20,248 nt of DNA from Candidatus Vogelbacteria bacterium (GCA_016201425.1 JACQCW010000064.1:1-20248), one strand, 5' to 3'; positions 6,281 to 15,736 are shown, counted from the first letter of the stretch. Numbers and translations are program-made. Notes: generated from the letters alone by a model not told the origin.

Positions 6281-9268
6281 ATGACTGTGGGAAAAACGAC
6301 ATTCAAATTCTTAAAACGGCCTATAAACATTGTAGTAATTTTTATTTTACTTGCTTCTATACTACCTAATAAAACACTGGCAGCAAGTGGCGGAAGTAGC
6401 ACTGCAATAAGTGACACCGATCATTTTAAAAACATTGTAAACTCAATTGGCCGGAATGATGGCTTCTTTGATCCGGCTGGAGGAGGTACAATCTCGGCAT
6501 TGCAAACAATTGTTGAAGGTGATTCCTCTGTGCCTGGAAACGACATAGACCTCTCCCAGGATGTAATAGCTGGTTGGATCATGAACCCTACAGTGGTGCC
6601 TGACTACACACCAGACTATCGTTTGCCTCTAACCAAACAAAATCTAACCAACATCTTAAAATATTATGAACAGACGGCAACTTTACAGGACGTATGTGCC
6701 AATGTAAACTCTGAGCCCACACTCGCACAAGCATGGGAACTCTTATGCTCTTATAAAAAGAAAGGTGGTAACCCAAATGGCGGTGGTAACCCAAATGGCG
6801 GTGGTAACCCAAATGGTAGTAATAGTAGCACCACCCCGATAGGAACCTGCGTCGAAACTTCTAGCGTAACCGCAGGTGGAGGTCGCCAATCATACTTCAC
6901 AGAAGGCAGACTAGAAGGAGATAAAGATACTTTCAAAGTTAAAACCCTTGAATACCCAGGATTTCCTAGCCTAGGAACAGGGACAGACCCAGGACTTAAG
7001 GCCCCACCTGTAAACGAAATCGGACCACTCCTCATTCTAACGGGGCAAATCAAAACGCTCACGTCACAAATTTGTACTCAAGTATCTGCTCTAAAGGCCG
7101 ACATAGAAAAAATAAGAGACAACACGCACGAGATCGATCTAACCACGAAGGCCATTCTAAAAGAGGACAAAAATATCAATATTACTACCAAGGCCACAAA
7201 GGTGGACACGGGCGATCTTGTCAGGAAAGAGTTCGTTGACGACCCGGCAGCATGGAGAGCCGCAAAATCGGGAATTGATGCTGAGGCTACAAAGTTTGCC
7301 AATTACGTAACTGCCGGACGAAGTACTGGAGATATAACTGGCAGCTCCGCAACAAAAGATACCTTTACCCCAGATATTAACGCCTATGAACACGAAGCAA
7401 GAACTGCTGCCGCAAAAGTTTTCTACGCTGAACTTCAAAACTTCTTTACAAGCTCAATCAGGGACCCAAAAATGGCTCGAATAACAGACGTAATACTGGC
7501 AGAAGTTAAAAATCGGGTGGATGAGGAAGCAAAAAACGATTCTCAAAAATTTGACTATATAAGAGGTCTAAACAATATTGCCAGTATTAATGTTTACCTT
7601 CAAAACTTACTCAACAACAAGATCAACACCGCCGGCAGTAACGCTGTATCAGAATACATTGCAGGCAATACAATCATCGGGAGCAAGAACTGTCCAAGTG
7701 ATTCATTGATTGATATTGGAGGTGGTAAGTTCTTTTGTGCCACTGGTCTAAACATAACAACTCCCGCGCCAGTCATCAAGAGTCTACTTGAACAATTTAA
7801 CACCACCAAATTACGCCAGGCGGAAATTGCCGACGAACGTGGAGAAAAAGTTTCTGTAGGTGGCATAGTAGATGCCGCAATAAGTGGTTGTCCGTCGGGG
7901 AGAAGAGGTTCCAATGGAATATGTGCAGCTGTGATTCCGCCGGCAAGCGTAGATTGCCCTATCGGTCAACACAAGAATAGTATTGATGAATGTATCGACG
8001 ACCAAGCTGACACTGGTTGTCCAGATGGTCAGAAGAAGGACAAAGACGGAGTCTGTCAACCACTGCCAACAGATAACGGATACTGTGACAAATATCACGA
8101 GAGAGACCTAAAGACGGGTAAATGTAAAGAAAGAACTGCTGCCTTAACTTGTGGACCAAATCAATACCATGATCCTAAGCATCCGGAAACTTGCATCGAC
8201 AAGCCCGACTGTGGTCCAGGTGGATACTTTGATGTAGTAGCAGATGCATGTGCCCAAAAGGCAGCCTGTTTCCCCGGTCAAGTAAGAGGATCAAATGGAC
8301 AATGTCACGATGCAGATTGCGGGACTAATATGCAATTAGATGAAAATAACGACTGTGTGCTAACCAAAAAATGTCCAATCGGTTTCCATTCAAACCCAGA
8401 CACAGGCAGCCTCATTAAATGCCTTCGTGATAAGCCCTGCCCAGATGGATTTGTTGAATCGCCTCCTGATAGCGGTAAATGTGTGGTAGCATATGAACCG
8501 AATAGTTCTAAATCCATCGACCTGGCAACAAAGACGGAAAGTAAATTAGCTTCTTCAAATCTCGCGAGTCTCGGCAGTCTAACCAATCAAAAATCACTAT
8601 CACAAAAACTTGAAATTGTGTCCGAAACTAAAACTTCACCCAGCGGTATTAAAACCACGACACTAACCTTTACCCCAGGCAACGCCTCCGCCTGCTTAGC
8701 CACTTCTGATTGGCCGACCTTTGTCGAACCACTCATCGGTGGAGTAAGCGGGCCATCATATCTGTTTAAGAACGGCGACACACTGCCAACCGACTCTCAA
8801 ACTTTTGAGGTGGTACATCCTCGCGCATTCGACCTGACTGCATCTATCACCAGACAACCAGGCTTTAATGTCAATTCTCGCCAACCACTAGCTCAGACAA
8901 ATATTCTTTCGTCCATTACAATCGATACAAACGGGCTTACACAAAAAGTCGCTTATACACCAGAACTCACAAATGTTGAAGTGGGGGACACGCTAACTCT
9001 ACAGATTAGCGGTTCGACTCTATCAATAAACATAGTCCAACCCTATCAGTCAGATGTAGTCAGTAGAATCGTGACCGAAGCAACGTCAGGAACACTGGCC
9101 ACTAAGCGTGCCTTCGCTAACTACACCTTCAAACAAAATGGTAATATATTAATTGTATCTAATAAATCTCCAGTAGAAGCGGACGTACCAGAATCAGCAA
9201 TTTATTCACTCGAATGCAACATCAACAATAAGGCAGTGCTAAAGAGCGTTAATATCGTTTTCCCATAA
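6281..9268 (+). CDS. Large secreted Cys-rich surface protein of the pilus run
   Basis: A 995-aa protein with an N-terminal signal peptide (hydrophobic about residues 15-33, likely cleavage near LAASG). Order: a globular N-terminal region, a three-copy GGNPNG repeat (residues about 162-179), helical and coiled-coil-like stretches (about 245-300 and 365-460), ten C-x(9-15)-C modules at residues 537-734, then a beta-rich C-terminal region. The Cys modules have the form CPxGx...NGxC and would be disulfide-bonded outside the cell. I recognise no full-length family. Size, repeats and location suggest a surface or tip component or an adhesin (inference). It abuts both neighbours (0 and 2 nt), with no visible Shine-Dalgarno. 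The next gene's product carries two more modules of the same type. Confidence 0.85.
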   Translation: MTVGKTTFKFLKRPINIVVIFILLASILPNKTLAASGGSSTAISDTDHFKNIVNSIGRNDGFFDPAGGGTISALQTIVEGDSSVPGNDIDLSQDVIAGWIMNPTVVPDYTPDYRLPLTKQNLTNILKYYEQTATLQDVCANVNSEPTLAQAWELLCSYKKKGGNPNGGGNPNGGGNPNGSNSSTTPIGTCVETSSVTAGGGRQSYFTEGRLEGDKDTFKVKTLEYPGFPSLGTGTDPGLKAPPVNEIGPLLILTGQIKTLTSQICTQVSALKADIEKIRDNTHEIDLTTKAILKEDKNINITTKATKVDTGDLVRKEFVDDPAAWRAAKSGIDAEATKFANYVTAGRSTGDITGSSATKDTFTPDINAYEHEARTAAAKVFYAELQNFFTSSIRDPKMARITDVILAEVKNRVDEEAKNDSQKFDYIRGLNNIASINVYLQNLLNNKINTAGSNAVSEYIAGNTIIGSKNCPSDSLIDIGGGKFFCATGLNITTPAPVIKSLLEQFNTTKLRQAEIADERGEKVSVGGIVDAAISGCPSGRRGSNGICAAVIPPASVDCPIGQHKNSIDECIDDQADTGCPDGQKKDKDGVCQPLPTDNGYCDKYHERDLKTGKCKERTAALTCGPNQYHDPKHPETCIDKPDCGPGGYFDVVADACAQKAACFPGQVRGSNGQCHDADCGTNMQLDENNDCVLTKKCPIGFHSNPDTGSLIKCLRDKPCPDGFVESPPDSGKCVVAYEPNSSKSIDLATKTESKLASSNLASLGSLTNQKSLSQKLEIVSETKTSPSGIKTTTLTFTPGNASACLATSDWPTFVEPLIGGVSGPSYLFKNGDTLPTDSQTFEVVHPRAFDLTASITRQPGFNVNSRQPLAQTNILSSITIDTNGLTQKVAYTPELTNVEVGDTLTLQISGSTLSINIVQPYQSDVVSRIVTEATSGTLATKRAFANYTFKQNGNILIVSNKSPVEADVPESAIYSLECNINNKAVLKSVNIVFP
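6764..6817 (+). repeat. 18-bp tandem repeat, three copies
   Basis: The unit GGTGGTAACCCAAATGGC occurs at 6764-6781 and 6782-6799 exactly, and at 6800-6817 with one change in the last base. It encodes GGNPNG three times as a flexible linker in the secreted protein. Copy-number change would keep the frame. Confidence 0.95.
7889..8482 (+). repeat. Protein-level array of ten two-cysteine modules
   Basis: Ten successive modules with 20 cysteines in total, for example CPIGQHKNSIDEC, CPDGQKKDKDGVC, CFPGQVRGSNGQC and CPDGFVESPPDSGKC. The DNA copies have diverged, so this is an old protein repeat and not a recent duplication. The pattern is reminiscent of short extracellular disulfide-stapled repeats, but I cannot assign a named family. 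Confidence 0.85.
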
Positions 9269-9270
9269 AC

Positions 9271-11811
9271 ATGACTTTCTGGCAAAAACACAAAAAAACA
9301 ATTTCAGTCTTGATGCTTGTAATTATTGTCATCAATTTTGGCATATCTATACTTCTGACACCTAAAATCGCACAAGCAGAAACTTGGGGAGAAAAGTTCT
9401 CACGGTGGGGGAATGTGACACTTGGAGTTGCGGGAACAGTAGCAGCTGTGACCGGGTGTACTGCTCTGGGTTTTCTTGCAACCCCCGCATCCACCCTCTT
9501 ATGTATTGCCTCTCTTGGTGTAGGTGGAGCTGCTGTAGTTACATCAGCAGGAAATATAGTTAGTCGCACCACAGCAATGGCCGTCGCCGATAAAATCTCA
9601 CCCAGCGGCACACCGGACGAGAAAAAAGAAGCACTGGCAACAAAAATTGAAGAGGGGCAAGGAGGTTCAGTATGGGCAAGTGCTTTTGAAGGGTTGGCTT
9701 ACCTACTATTTCAAGCCGTCTCTGGTATTTTCTCAGCACTAAGTGTCTTGCTAGATGAAGTAATTAAGGTTGCAACAAATACAGCGCTTCTGCCCACGAG
9801 TGCAATCGAGGTTGGTTGGACGATGGTTCGCGACACTGCAAATATGTTCTTTATTTTTTTGCTATTATATATCTCAATCTCCACAATTCTTAGCTTAAGC
9901 GGCGCGGACACCTGGAAGCTCCTGGGGAAACTGATATTAGTGGCACTCTTGATTAATTTTAGTTTAGCGTTTACATACACGATAATAGATTTTTCTAACG
10001 TCGTCGCCAGGCACTTCCTCGCTGCCAGTGGCTCCCAAACAATAGATGGCACTTATAGTATTGCCAAACGAGTGGAACAAGCTTTTGGTACAGCGGCATT
10101 AATTTCTACCATAGCTAGTCAATATACAGCCAACTTCGACAATAAGGGCTGTGCCGATACTCAACATTGGAACCCTGATCTAAAACGATGTGATGAAGGC
10201 CCACCCTGTGGTCCAGGAGAAAAAAGAGACACGCATGGGGCTTGCGTCCCTGGTGACATTGGTGTTTTGGACCCACTTCAGATCGGATTGACATACCTTG
10301 GCGTATCCGCAGTCCTACTTGTGGCAGCCTTTGTCTTAGGCTCAGGAGCATCAATGTTTCTCGTTAGACTTATGAAACTAATGTTACTGACAATTTTATC
10401 ACCACTAGCATTCATTGGTGCTATAATCCCATCACTAACATGGTGGTCAGAGTGGTGGAAAACCCTGATTGGAGAAGCCTTCATGGCTCCAACGTTTCTA
10501 TTTTTTATCTACATTGCATCAATTATTTTAGTGGCCCCATCTGGAGACCAGTTTTTACCCAATGGTAGTTATTATGACAAGGCAATTAATTACTTCACTT
10601 TTGACCGTAGTGTTCAAGATGGTAACGCCTCGCTTCAATTGGTTTTGAGATTTGGTCTAGTAACGGCCCTCTTTGCACTAGCTATTGTGGCGGCACACAA
10701 AGTAGCTGGAGAAACAGCTAAGACAGGTGGCAAAATGGCAGGATTCGCTTTCGGTACAGCGGCAGGTGTTGGGGCAGCTACGCTTCGACAGACCGTAGGT
10801 AGAGGCGGACAAATGATCGCTGAGTCACAGGGGATAAAAGACCTGGCGGCTAAGGATAATATAATTGGCACACTAGCTGGGGCAGCCAGGGGCATGGGTG
10901 ATTATGCCAGCAAATCAAGCTTCGAAGCGAGGAATGCCCCGATCCTCGGTAGTGCTATGGAGCAAGCAGCTGGAATTGCTAAGATCGACACAAAAGATCT
11001 CCAGAGTGGAGCATCTTTGGGTTCTTTATATAATTCTAATGCCGGCGACAAAAAGACTGCCGGTGGATTTGCCCAGGCCGGCGGACTAGGACTATTCCAT
11101 CCTGGCGCTGAAGCAAGAGCGACAAGCGAAAAGGCAGCAAAAGACAAAATCGAGGCAGATAAGAAAAAAGTGTTTGATGCCACAAGGTATGATCTACTCA
11201 ATAATCTTAAAACAATAGATCCAGCCACCGGAACATACGACAACACAAAGATTCAATCATCAATGAATACACTGGATGATAGACAGTTCCTAAGCATGGC
11301 AGATGACATTTTCAAACCCGAGAATGCCCACCTACTTAATAACCTCTCCGAACATCATGTAACACTCTTATCGACGAGAGGGGACATCAGCCAGGCTAAC
11401 AAGGCACAGATGAAAACAGCAATAACCGCAGCAACAAACACAAATACTGACGGCAAGAAATTTTACAAGGAGGAGATGAAGAAACAGGCCGCGGCTAACT
11501 TTGGCAGTGCAGTACTAGCGGGTCCTGCGACTCCTGCAACCGGACCAGCACTTTCACCTACGGCACATATTCAGGCAGAGCTAAATAAATTGGATCCAAA
11601 AGCAATAATACACACCGATCCCGCCGTACTATCAAAGCCAGAAGTGGCAAGGGAAATGAGTGGCGTCCACTTACAATCACTTTTAGATGAATACATGAGC
11701 GGCAGTGGGAGAGTACAAGAACAAACACTTAAGGATATTAGGGCGAACGCAACTGGTCCTAGTGCTACAAAATACTTTAGCGGACCTGCTGGATTAATAT
11801 GGCCAATTTAA
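9271..11811 (+). CDS. VirB6/TrbL-like polytopic membrane protein
   Basis: An 846-aa protein. An N-terminal signal or anchor (residues 11-30, possible cleavage after KIAQA) is followed by about eight or nine hydrophobic segments up to residue 478, including TANMFFIFLLLYISISTIL, LLGKLILVALLINFSLAF and LTILSPLAFIGAIIPSLTWW. The last has the SPLA.IG...P pattern typical of VirB6/TrbL channels in Patescibacteria. A long Ala/Gly-rich soluble tail (480-846) is probably cytoplasmic. VirB6 forms part of the inner-membrane translocation chamber of type IV secretion systems. An odd loop at residues 293-331 holds two Cys modules (C294/C307, C313/C325) like those of the preceding secreted protein, so it should face outward. 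No Shine-Dalgarno; 2 nt after the previous stop. Confidence 0.8.
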   Translation: MTFWQKHKKTISVLMLVIIVINFGISILLTPKIAQAETWGEKFSRWGNVTLGVAGTVAAVTGCTALGFLATPASTLLCIASLGVGGAAVVTSAGNIVSRTTAMAVADKISPSGTPDEKKEALATKIEEGQGGSVWASAFEGLAYLLFQAVSGIFSALSVLLDEVIKVATNTALLPTSAIEVGWTMVRDTANMFFIFLLLYISISTILSLSGADTWKLLGKLILVALLINFSLAFTYTIIDFSNVVARHFLAASGSQTIDGTYSIAKRVEQAFGTAALISTIASQYTANFDNKGCADTQHWNPDLKRCDEGPPCGPGEKRDTHGACVPGDIGVLDPLQIGLTYLGVSAVLLVAAFVLGSGASMFLVRLMKLMLLTILSPLAFIGAIIPSLTWWSEWWKTLIGEAFMAPTFLFFIYIASIILVAPSGDQFLPNGSYYDKAINYFTFDRSVQDGNASLQLVLRFGLVTALFALAIVAAHKVAGETAKTGGKMAGFAFGTAAGVGAATLRQTVGRGGQMIAESQGIKDLAAKDNIIGTLAGAARGMGDYASKSSFEARNAPILGSAMEQAAGIAKIDTKDLQSGASLGSLYNSNAGDKKTAGGFAQAGGLGLFHPGAEARATSEKAAKDKIEADKKKVFDATRYDLLNNLKTIDPATGTYDNTKIQSSMNTLDDRQFLSMADDIFKPENAHLLNNLSEHHVTLLSTRGDISQANKAQMKTAITAATNTNTDGKKFYKEEMKKQAAANFGSAVLAGPATPATGPALSPTAHIQAELNKLDPKAIIHTDPAVLSKPEVAREMSGVHLQSLLDEYMSGSGRVQEQTLKDIRANATGPSATKYFSGPAGLIWPI

Positions 11812-11828
11812 TTTAAAAAATAAAACCG

Positions 11829-12464
11829 ATGGATTATTCACCACAAGAATTAAACGAGGTATTTAAAGGATTACCCCAGACACTTAAGGAAGCTGTTACT
11901 TCAGTGGAAACAGCTGAAACCATAAACAATATTGGCAGGAAATATGGCCTACACATAGACCAAATTGGGGTTCTGGGAATAGAGTCAGGTAAGATTTTAC
12001 TTGGTTTAGCTCATCCAACCGAGTTTGTCAGTAATATTACAAAAAAACTTGGAATCGAAAGGGTTGTTGCCAGTCAAATAGCATCAGAAATTAATGATAA
12101 GGTCTTTCTAAGGGTTAGAGAACTTCTTAAGGGAATCTCGGACAAGCCGGTCAAAGAGCAGGACACAACGGATAACGAACCACACCCAGTGAGGGATGCT
12201 TTACTAAAAGCCATAGAGAATCCGGAAGGAATAGCAAAAAAAACGGAGACACCAAAACCTAAAGAAATTCCATTGGTCGAAATCAAAAATCCTTATGAAC
12301 CAGCTAGACCAGAAACACCCCCAATCGCACCAATCCCCAAGATACCACCTACTGCGGCACAGGAGCCAACCGAAGCACCATCAATCCTTGAACAAAAGAT
12401 GTCTGGCGAGGTCAGCCTACCAAAAACGGAAAGAAAGGTAGATATGTACAGGGAACAAGTATAA
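11829..12464 (+). CDS. Soluble helical protein of the apparatus, function unknown
   Basis: 211 aa, with no signal peptide or membrane segment. Residues 1-110 are helical, with a hydrophobic repeat pattern (NNIGRKYGLHIDQIGVLGIESGKILLGL...VSNITKKLGI). Residues 110-211 are Pro/Glu/Lys-rich and probably disordered (PLVEIKNPYEPARPETPP). Similar small cytoplasmic proteins sit between VirB6-like and PrgI genes in Patescibacteria, as far as I recall; no function is known to me. A docking or adaptor role at the cytoplasmic face is possible (inference). The stop TAA abuts the ATG of the PrgI gene. Confidence 0.7.
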   Translation: MDYSPQELNEVFKGLPQTLKEAVTSVETAETINNIGRKYGLHIDQIGVLGIESGKILLGLAHPTEFVSNITKKLGIERVVASQIASEINDKVFLRVRELLKGISDKPVKEQDTTDNEPHPVRDALLKAIENPEGIAKKTETPKPKEIPLVEIKNPYEPARPETPPIAPIPKIPPTAAQEPTEAPSILEQKMSGEVSLPKTERKVDMYREQV

Positions 12465-12887
12465 ATGCAATTTCAAGTACCACAATTTATAGATATAGAA
12501 GATAAGATTTTTGGCCCACTAACCTTTAAGCAGTTTATCTATATCTTAGGGGGGGCTGGGGCAGCATTCGTCATATACAAATTGATCCCAAATACAACAC
12601 TAGCAATTATTACTGCCGCACCAATTGTAATCTTCGCACTAGCACTTGCATTCCGCCAAGTTAATGGCAGACCATTCATTGTTATGCTCGAGGCAGCATT
12701 TAAATACTACTGGTCACATAAACTATTCCTTTGGAAAAAATTACCAACTAAGAAAGTAGTGCAAGGTGGGGCAGAGTTACCTGTCGAAGAACCTTCAATA
12801 TTTAATCCCAAGCTTGTGTCCGGTAAACTCAAAGATCTTTCATGGAGTTTAGATGTGCATGAGAAAATTTCTAAAGAAGACAAATAA
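12465..12887 (+). CDS. PrgI-family inner-membrane protein (VirB3-like)
   Basis: 140 aa. The N-terminus QFQVPQFIDIEDKIFGPLTFKQ is the hallmark of the PrgI family (compare VPqfidvEDKI.GPLT..Q). Two transmembrane helices follow (about residues 24-40 and 45-66), then NGRPFIVMLEAAFKYY and KLFLWKK before a hydrophilic tail. In Gram-positive conjugation systems PrgI is the VirB3 counterpart, which pairs with the VirB4 ATPase at the inner membrane; the two ATPase-region genes follow directly here. Weak AGGGAA lies 8-13 nt upstream. Confidence 0.9.
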   Translation: MQFQVPQFIDIEDKIFGPLTFKQFIYILGGAGAAFVIYKLIPNTTLAIITAAPIVIFALALAFRQVNGRPFIVMLEAAFKYYWSHKLFLWKKLPTKKVVQGGAELPVEEPSIFNPKLVSGKLKDLSWSLDVHEKISKEDK

Positions 12888-12891
12888 AAAG

Positions 12892-12897
12892 TATAAT
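12892..12897 (+). promoter_or_regulatory. Possible internal promoter (-10 only)
   Basis: TATAAT in the 16-bp gap before the TraC-like gene, 6 nt ahead of ATG 12904. The distance mirrors the helicase promoter and would give a leaderless transcript for the ATPase genes. No good -35 or TG extension is seen, and TATA-rich gaps are common here, so this is weak. Confidence 0.3.
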
Positions 12898-12903
12898 ATA
12901 TAA

Positions 12904-13554
12904 ATGGACAGAGCAAAATCAAAATCAAGCCAAGAATTTGTGCCTATTAAAGAGATCCGGGAAGGAGTTACTGTTTCAAAAGATGGATCAATACAAATGG
13001 TCTTAATGGCCTCCTCACTAAATTTTGCCCTCAAATCCCACGATGAACAAACAGCCATCCTCCTACAATATCAGAGTTTTCTAAATTCACTCGATTTCAC
13101 AATACAAATACTTATTGAGTCGAAAAAACTAGATATAAAACCCTATCTAGCAACGATAGATGAAAGAATAGCGGCCCAAACTGAGGACCTTTTAAAAGTT
13201 CAGACGCGCGAATACAAAGAGTTCATCAAAAAGTTCACAGAAACAGTGAATATTATGTCCAAATCTTTCTTTGTGGTCATTCCATATAATCCACCAACAT
13301 TCCAAAGTGGCACCAGTATTGTGTCTCCACTAGCTAAACTATTCGGTAGAACTACCGACAAAAGCGTTTACCAACAAGAGGTAGCGAACTTTGAAGAAAA
13401 TCGTACACAACTCGAACAACGAGTAAATGTCGTCAATCAAGGACTCGCAAGGCTTGGTGTGAGAACCATTAAACTTGGCACTGAGGAACTGATAGAGCTT
13501 TACTATAGAATATTTAATCCGGAAGAAACCTCCGGCCCAATTGGATCAAAATGA
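12904..13554 (+). CDS. TraC-like domain protein, partner of VirB4
   Basis: 216 aa, cytoplasmic. Begins EFVPIKEIREGVTVSKDGS, then LNFALKSHDEQTAILLQYQSFLNSLDFTIQILIESKKLDI, which matches the N-terminal domain of TraC-type VirB4 proteins (pattern NF.L.s..Eq..i...y..fLNsLdFpiQIlI.S). A helical segment (residues about 75-125) and SFFVVIPYNPP follow. There is no P-loop. The gene ends with TGA in an ATGA overlap with the ATPase gene. The ATPase keeps its own N-terminal region, so this is probably a genuine two-gene arrangement and not a recent break. Confidence 0.8.
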   Translation: MDRAKSKSSQEFVPIKEIREGVTVSKDGSIQMVLMASSLNFALKSHDEQTAILLQYQSFLNSLDFTIQILIESKKLDIKPYLATIDERIAAQTEDLLKVQTREYKEFIKKFTETVNIMSKSFFVVIPYNPPTFQSGTSIVSPLAKLFGRTTDKSVYQQEVANFEENRTQLEQRVNVVNQGLARLGVRTIKLGTEELIELYYRIFNPEETSGPIGSK

Positions 13555-15341
13555 GTAAGGACGAAAGCAAAATTTCAGGAATTTTACCACAAGACATCTT
13601 CAAAGAGGGTGTGTTGGAGTTACAAGACGTCATCGCACCATCGGCGCTAAAAATCACGCAAGACAGTATTTTATTAGGTGAAAAAATTGCTAGGGTTTTC
13701 TTTGTTATATCTTATCCTAGATTCTTGTCCGAAGGCTGGTTTGCTCCGATTGTCAATCTCGACAAAATATTCGATATCTCTATAATAATCCACCCCATAG
13801 AGACGACAACGATTTTAAGACAACTGCAAAAAAAAATCGCTGAGGTACAAAGTCAGATAGGTGCCAACGAGAAGAAGGGTATGGTGAGAGATCCGATTCT
13901 TGACACTGCATATCGAGATATTGAAAAGTTAAGAGATGAACTTCAACAAGCCCGGGAAAAAATATTTGACGTTGGTTTATATATCACAATCTACGGAGAG
14001 AACGAAGAAGCACTTAGCAAGTCAGAGGCAGAAATCAAAAATCTTCTCGAATCTAAACTTATTTATGTTAAACCGGCACTCTTTCAACAAGAAGAAGGAT
14101 TCAAAAGTATCCTGCCAAATGCCAACGATCAACTAAACATAAACTCCAAACTAAACTCCTCGCCTCTTTCTTCAATGTTTCCCTTTGTGTCATTCGATCT
14201 TACGTCAAACAAAGGAATTCTGTATGGTGTCAACCGTCACAATTCTAGCTTAATATTATTCGATAGATATTCACTTGAAAACTACAACTCCGTAATATTC
14301 GCCAAGTCCGGAGCTGGAAAGTCCTACGCCACCAAACTTGAAATACTAAGGTCTCTAATGTTTGATACTGAAGTTATTGTAATAGACCCAGAAAGAGAGT
14401 ATGAATTCCTGGCCGAAGCTGTTGGGGGCAGATATTTCAATATTTCTCTGAGTTCAGAACATCACATAAATCCATTTGATTTGCCGTTCGTCAGGGAAGA
14501 CGAGTCACCGGCTGACATTTTAAGATCAAACATAATTAGTTTGGTCGGACTATTTAGGATAATGTTAAGCGGCCTAACTCCAGAAGAAGATGCTGTTATG
14601 GATACCGCAATTAGAGAAACGTATGCGCTCAAAGATATTACTGCGGACTCAGACTTCTCTGGTAAAGAGCCCCCACTCTTGTCTGACCTAGAATTAGTTT
14701 TGGCTGGTATGGATGGTGGTGCGGGATTAGCACAGCGCCTACTTAAATATACTCAGGGCACATGGGCAGGCTTTTTAAACAAACCAACAAATGTCGATAT
14801 TAATAAAAAATTTATTGTCTTTTCTGTCCGAGATATGGAAGATGAACTAAAACCCGTAGCTATGCATATTATAATGAACTATATCTGGAATGCGATAAGG
14901 CGAAACTTGCGCAAGAGACTACTGGTTATTGATGAAGCTTGGTGGATGATGAAATCAGAAGATACCGCATCGTTCCTCTTTGGACTAGCTAAAAGATGCA
15001 GAAAATACTACTTAGGACTCGCCACAATCACTCAGGACGTTGCAGACTTTATGGCCTCACCGTATGGCAAACCGATAATCAATAACTCCTCAATTCAATT
15101 TCTTATGAAGCAAGCTCCGGCTGCCATCGATACTCTACAAAAAACTTTTAATCTGACAGACGAAGAAAAATACCTTCTTCTTGAATCAGACGTAGGAGAG
15201 GGGATATTTTTTGCCGGGCTGAAACATGTGGCCATAAAGACGATCGCATCATACACAGAAGATCAAATTATTACATCTGATCCATCCCAGCTATTATCAA
15301 TTAAACGGGCCAAAGACGAACTCAAGGCCTCTCAGTCATAA
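13551..15341 (+). CDS. virB4: VirB4-family ATPase
   Basis: 596 aa. Residues about 20-235 form an N-terminal VirB4-like domain, including a coiled coil (RQLQKKIAEVQSQIG...DIEKLRDELQQAREKI). The ATPase core has Walker A AKSGAGKS (251-258, K257), DPEREYEFL, HHINPFDLP, Walker B RLLVIDEAWWMM (D461, E462), GLATITQDVADF, and the C-terminal motif LLLESDVGEGIFFAG. VirB4 powers pilus assembly and substrate transfer at the inner membrane in all type IV secretion systems. The first Gly of the P-loop is Ala, which is tolerated in this family. The gene is translationally coupled to the TraC-like gene by a 4-nt overlap. Confidence 0.95.
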   Translation: MSKDESKISGILPQDIFKEGVLELQDVIAPSALKITQDSILLGEKIARVFFVISYPRFLSEGWFAPIVNLDKIFDISIIIHPIETTTILRQLQKKIAEVQSQIGANEKKGMVRDPILDTAYRDIEKLRDELQQAREKIFDVGLYITIYGENEEALSKSEAEIKNLLESKLIYVKPALFQQEEGFKSILPNANDQLNINSKLNSSPLSSMFPFVSFDLTSNKGILYGVNRHNSSLILFDRYSLENYNSVIFAKSGAGKSYATKLEILRSLMFDTEVIVIDPEREYEFLAEAVGGRYFNISLSSEHHINPFDLPFVREDESPADILRSNIISLVGLFRIMLSGLTPEEDAVMDTAIRETYALKDITADSDFSGKEPPLLSDLELVLAGMDGGAGLAQRLLKYTQGTWAGFLNKPTNVDINKKFIVFSVRDMEDELKPVAMHIIMNYIWNAIRRNLRKRLLVIDEAWWMMKSEDTASFLFGLAKRCRKYYLGLATITQDVADFMASPYGKPIINNSSIQFLMKQAPAAIDTLQKTFNLTDEEKYLLLESDVGEGIFFAGLKHVAIKTIASYTEDQIITSDPSQLLSIKRAKDELKASQS

Positions 15342-15346
15342 TTAAT

Positions 15347-15736
15347 ATGGAAGACGACACCTCAATGATAAACTGGGCACTAATCTACAGTATAGCTGTC
15401 TTTTTTGATCTTGTTGGTGCCCTGCTTTCATTCTTTGCCATAGGGTTAATTGTTAATCGGGTTATTGATCTCCTTCTTGGTCCAGCCTTCGCGCTATGGT
15501 TCTACGTTACAGGTATTAAAGGTTGGGGGTGGAGACTTTTGGTTGGTGATATATCCAAGGAGTTGCCAATCTTTGGTGACTTTACCCCAGACTGGACAAT
15601 CGCTATCTATTTTATTAGAAAGAAACATTTGGCAACTATTGCCGGTAAAAGTAGTGTAGAAGACACAGGACAAGGCTTTGGCCCAACACAAGAAGCTCAA
15701 GCATTAAATGAATACAGTGAACAAGTCAATTATTAA
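15347..15736 (+). CDS. Small membrane protein of the pilus run
   Basis: 129 aa with two hydrophobic stretches (about residues 8-36 and 38-56: LIYSIAVFFDLVGALLSFFAIG and DLLLGPAFALWFYVTGI). Then comes a conserved-looking GDFTPDWTIAIYFIRKK and a polar C-terminal tail. Family not recognised; similar small proteins occur beside VirB4 in Patescibacteria to my recollection. It starts 5 nt after the ATPase stop and overlaps the next gene by 29 nt. A role in the inner-membrane complex is inferred from position only. Confidence 0.7.
   Translation: MEDDTSMINWALIYSIAVFFDLVGALLSFFAIGLIVNRVIDLLLGPAFALWFYVTGIKGWGWRLLVGDISKELPIFGDFTPDWTIAIYFIRKKHLATIAGKSSVEDTGQGFGPTQEAQALNEYSEQVNY

Noticed and set aside
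12904..15341. VirB4 broken by a frameshift into two pieces
   Set aside because: The downstream gene keeps its own full N-terminal domain, and the overlap is a clean ATGA. The two parts are complementary domains and not fragments of one frame.
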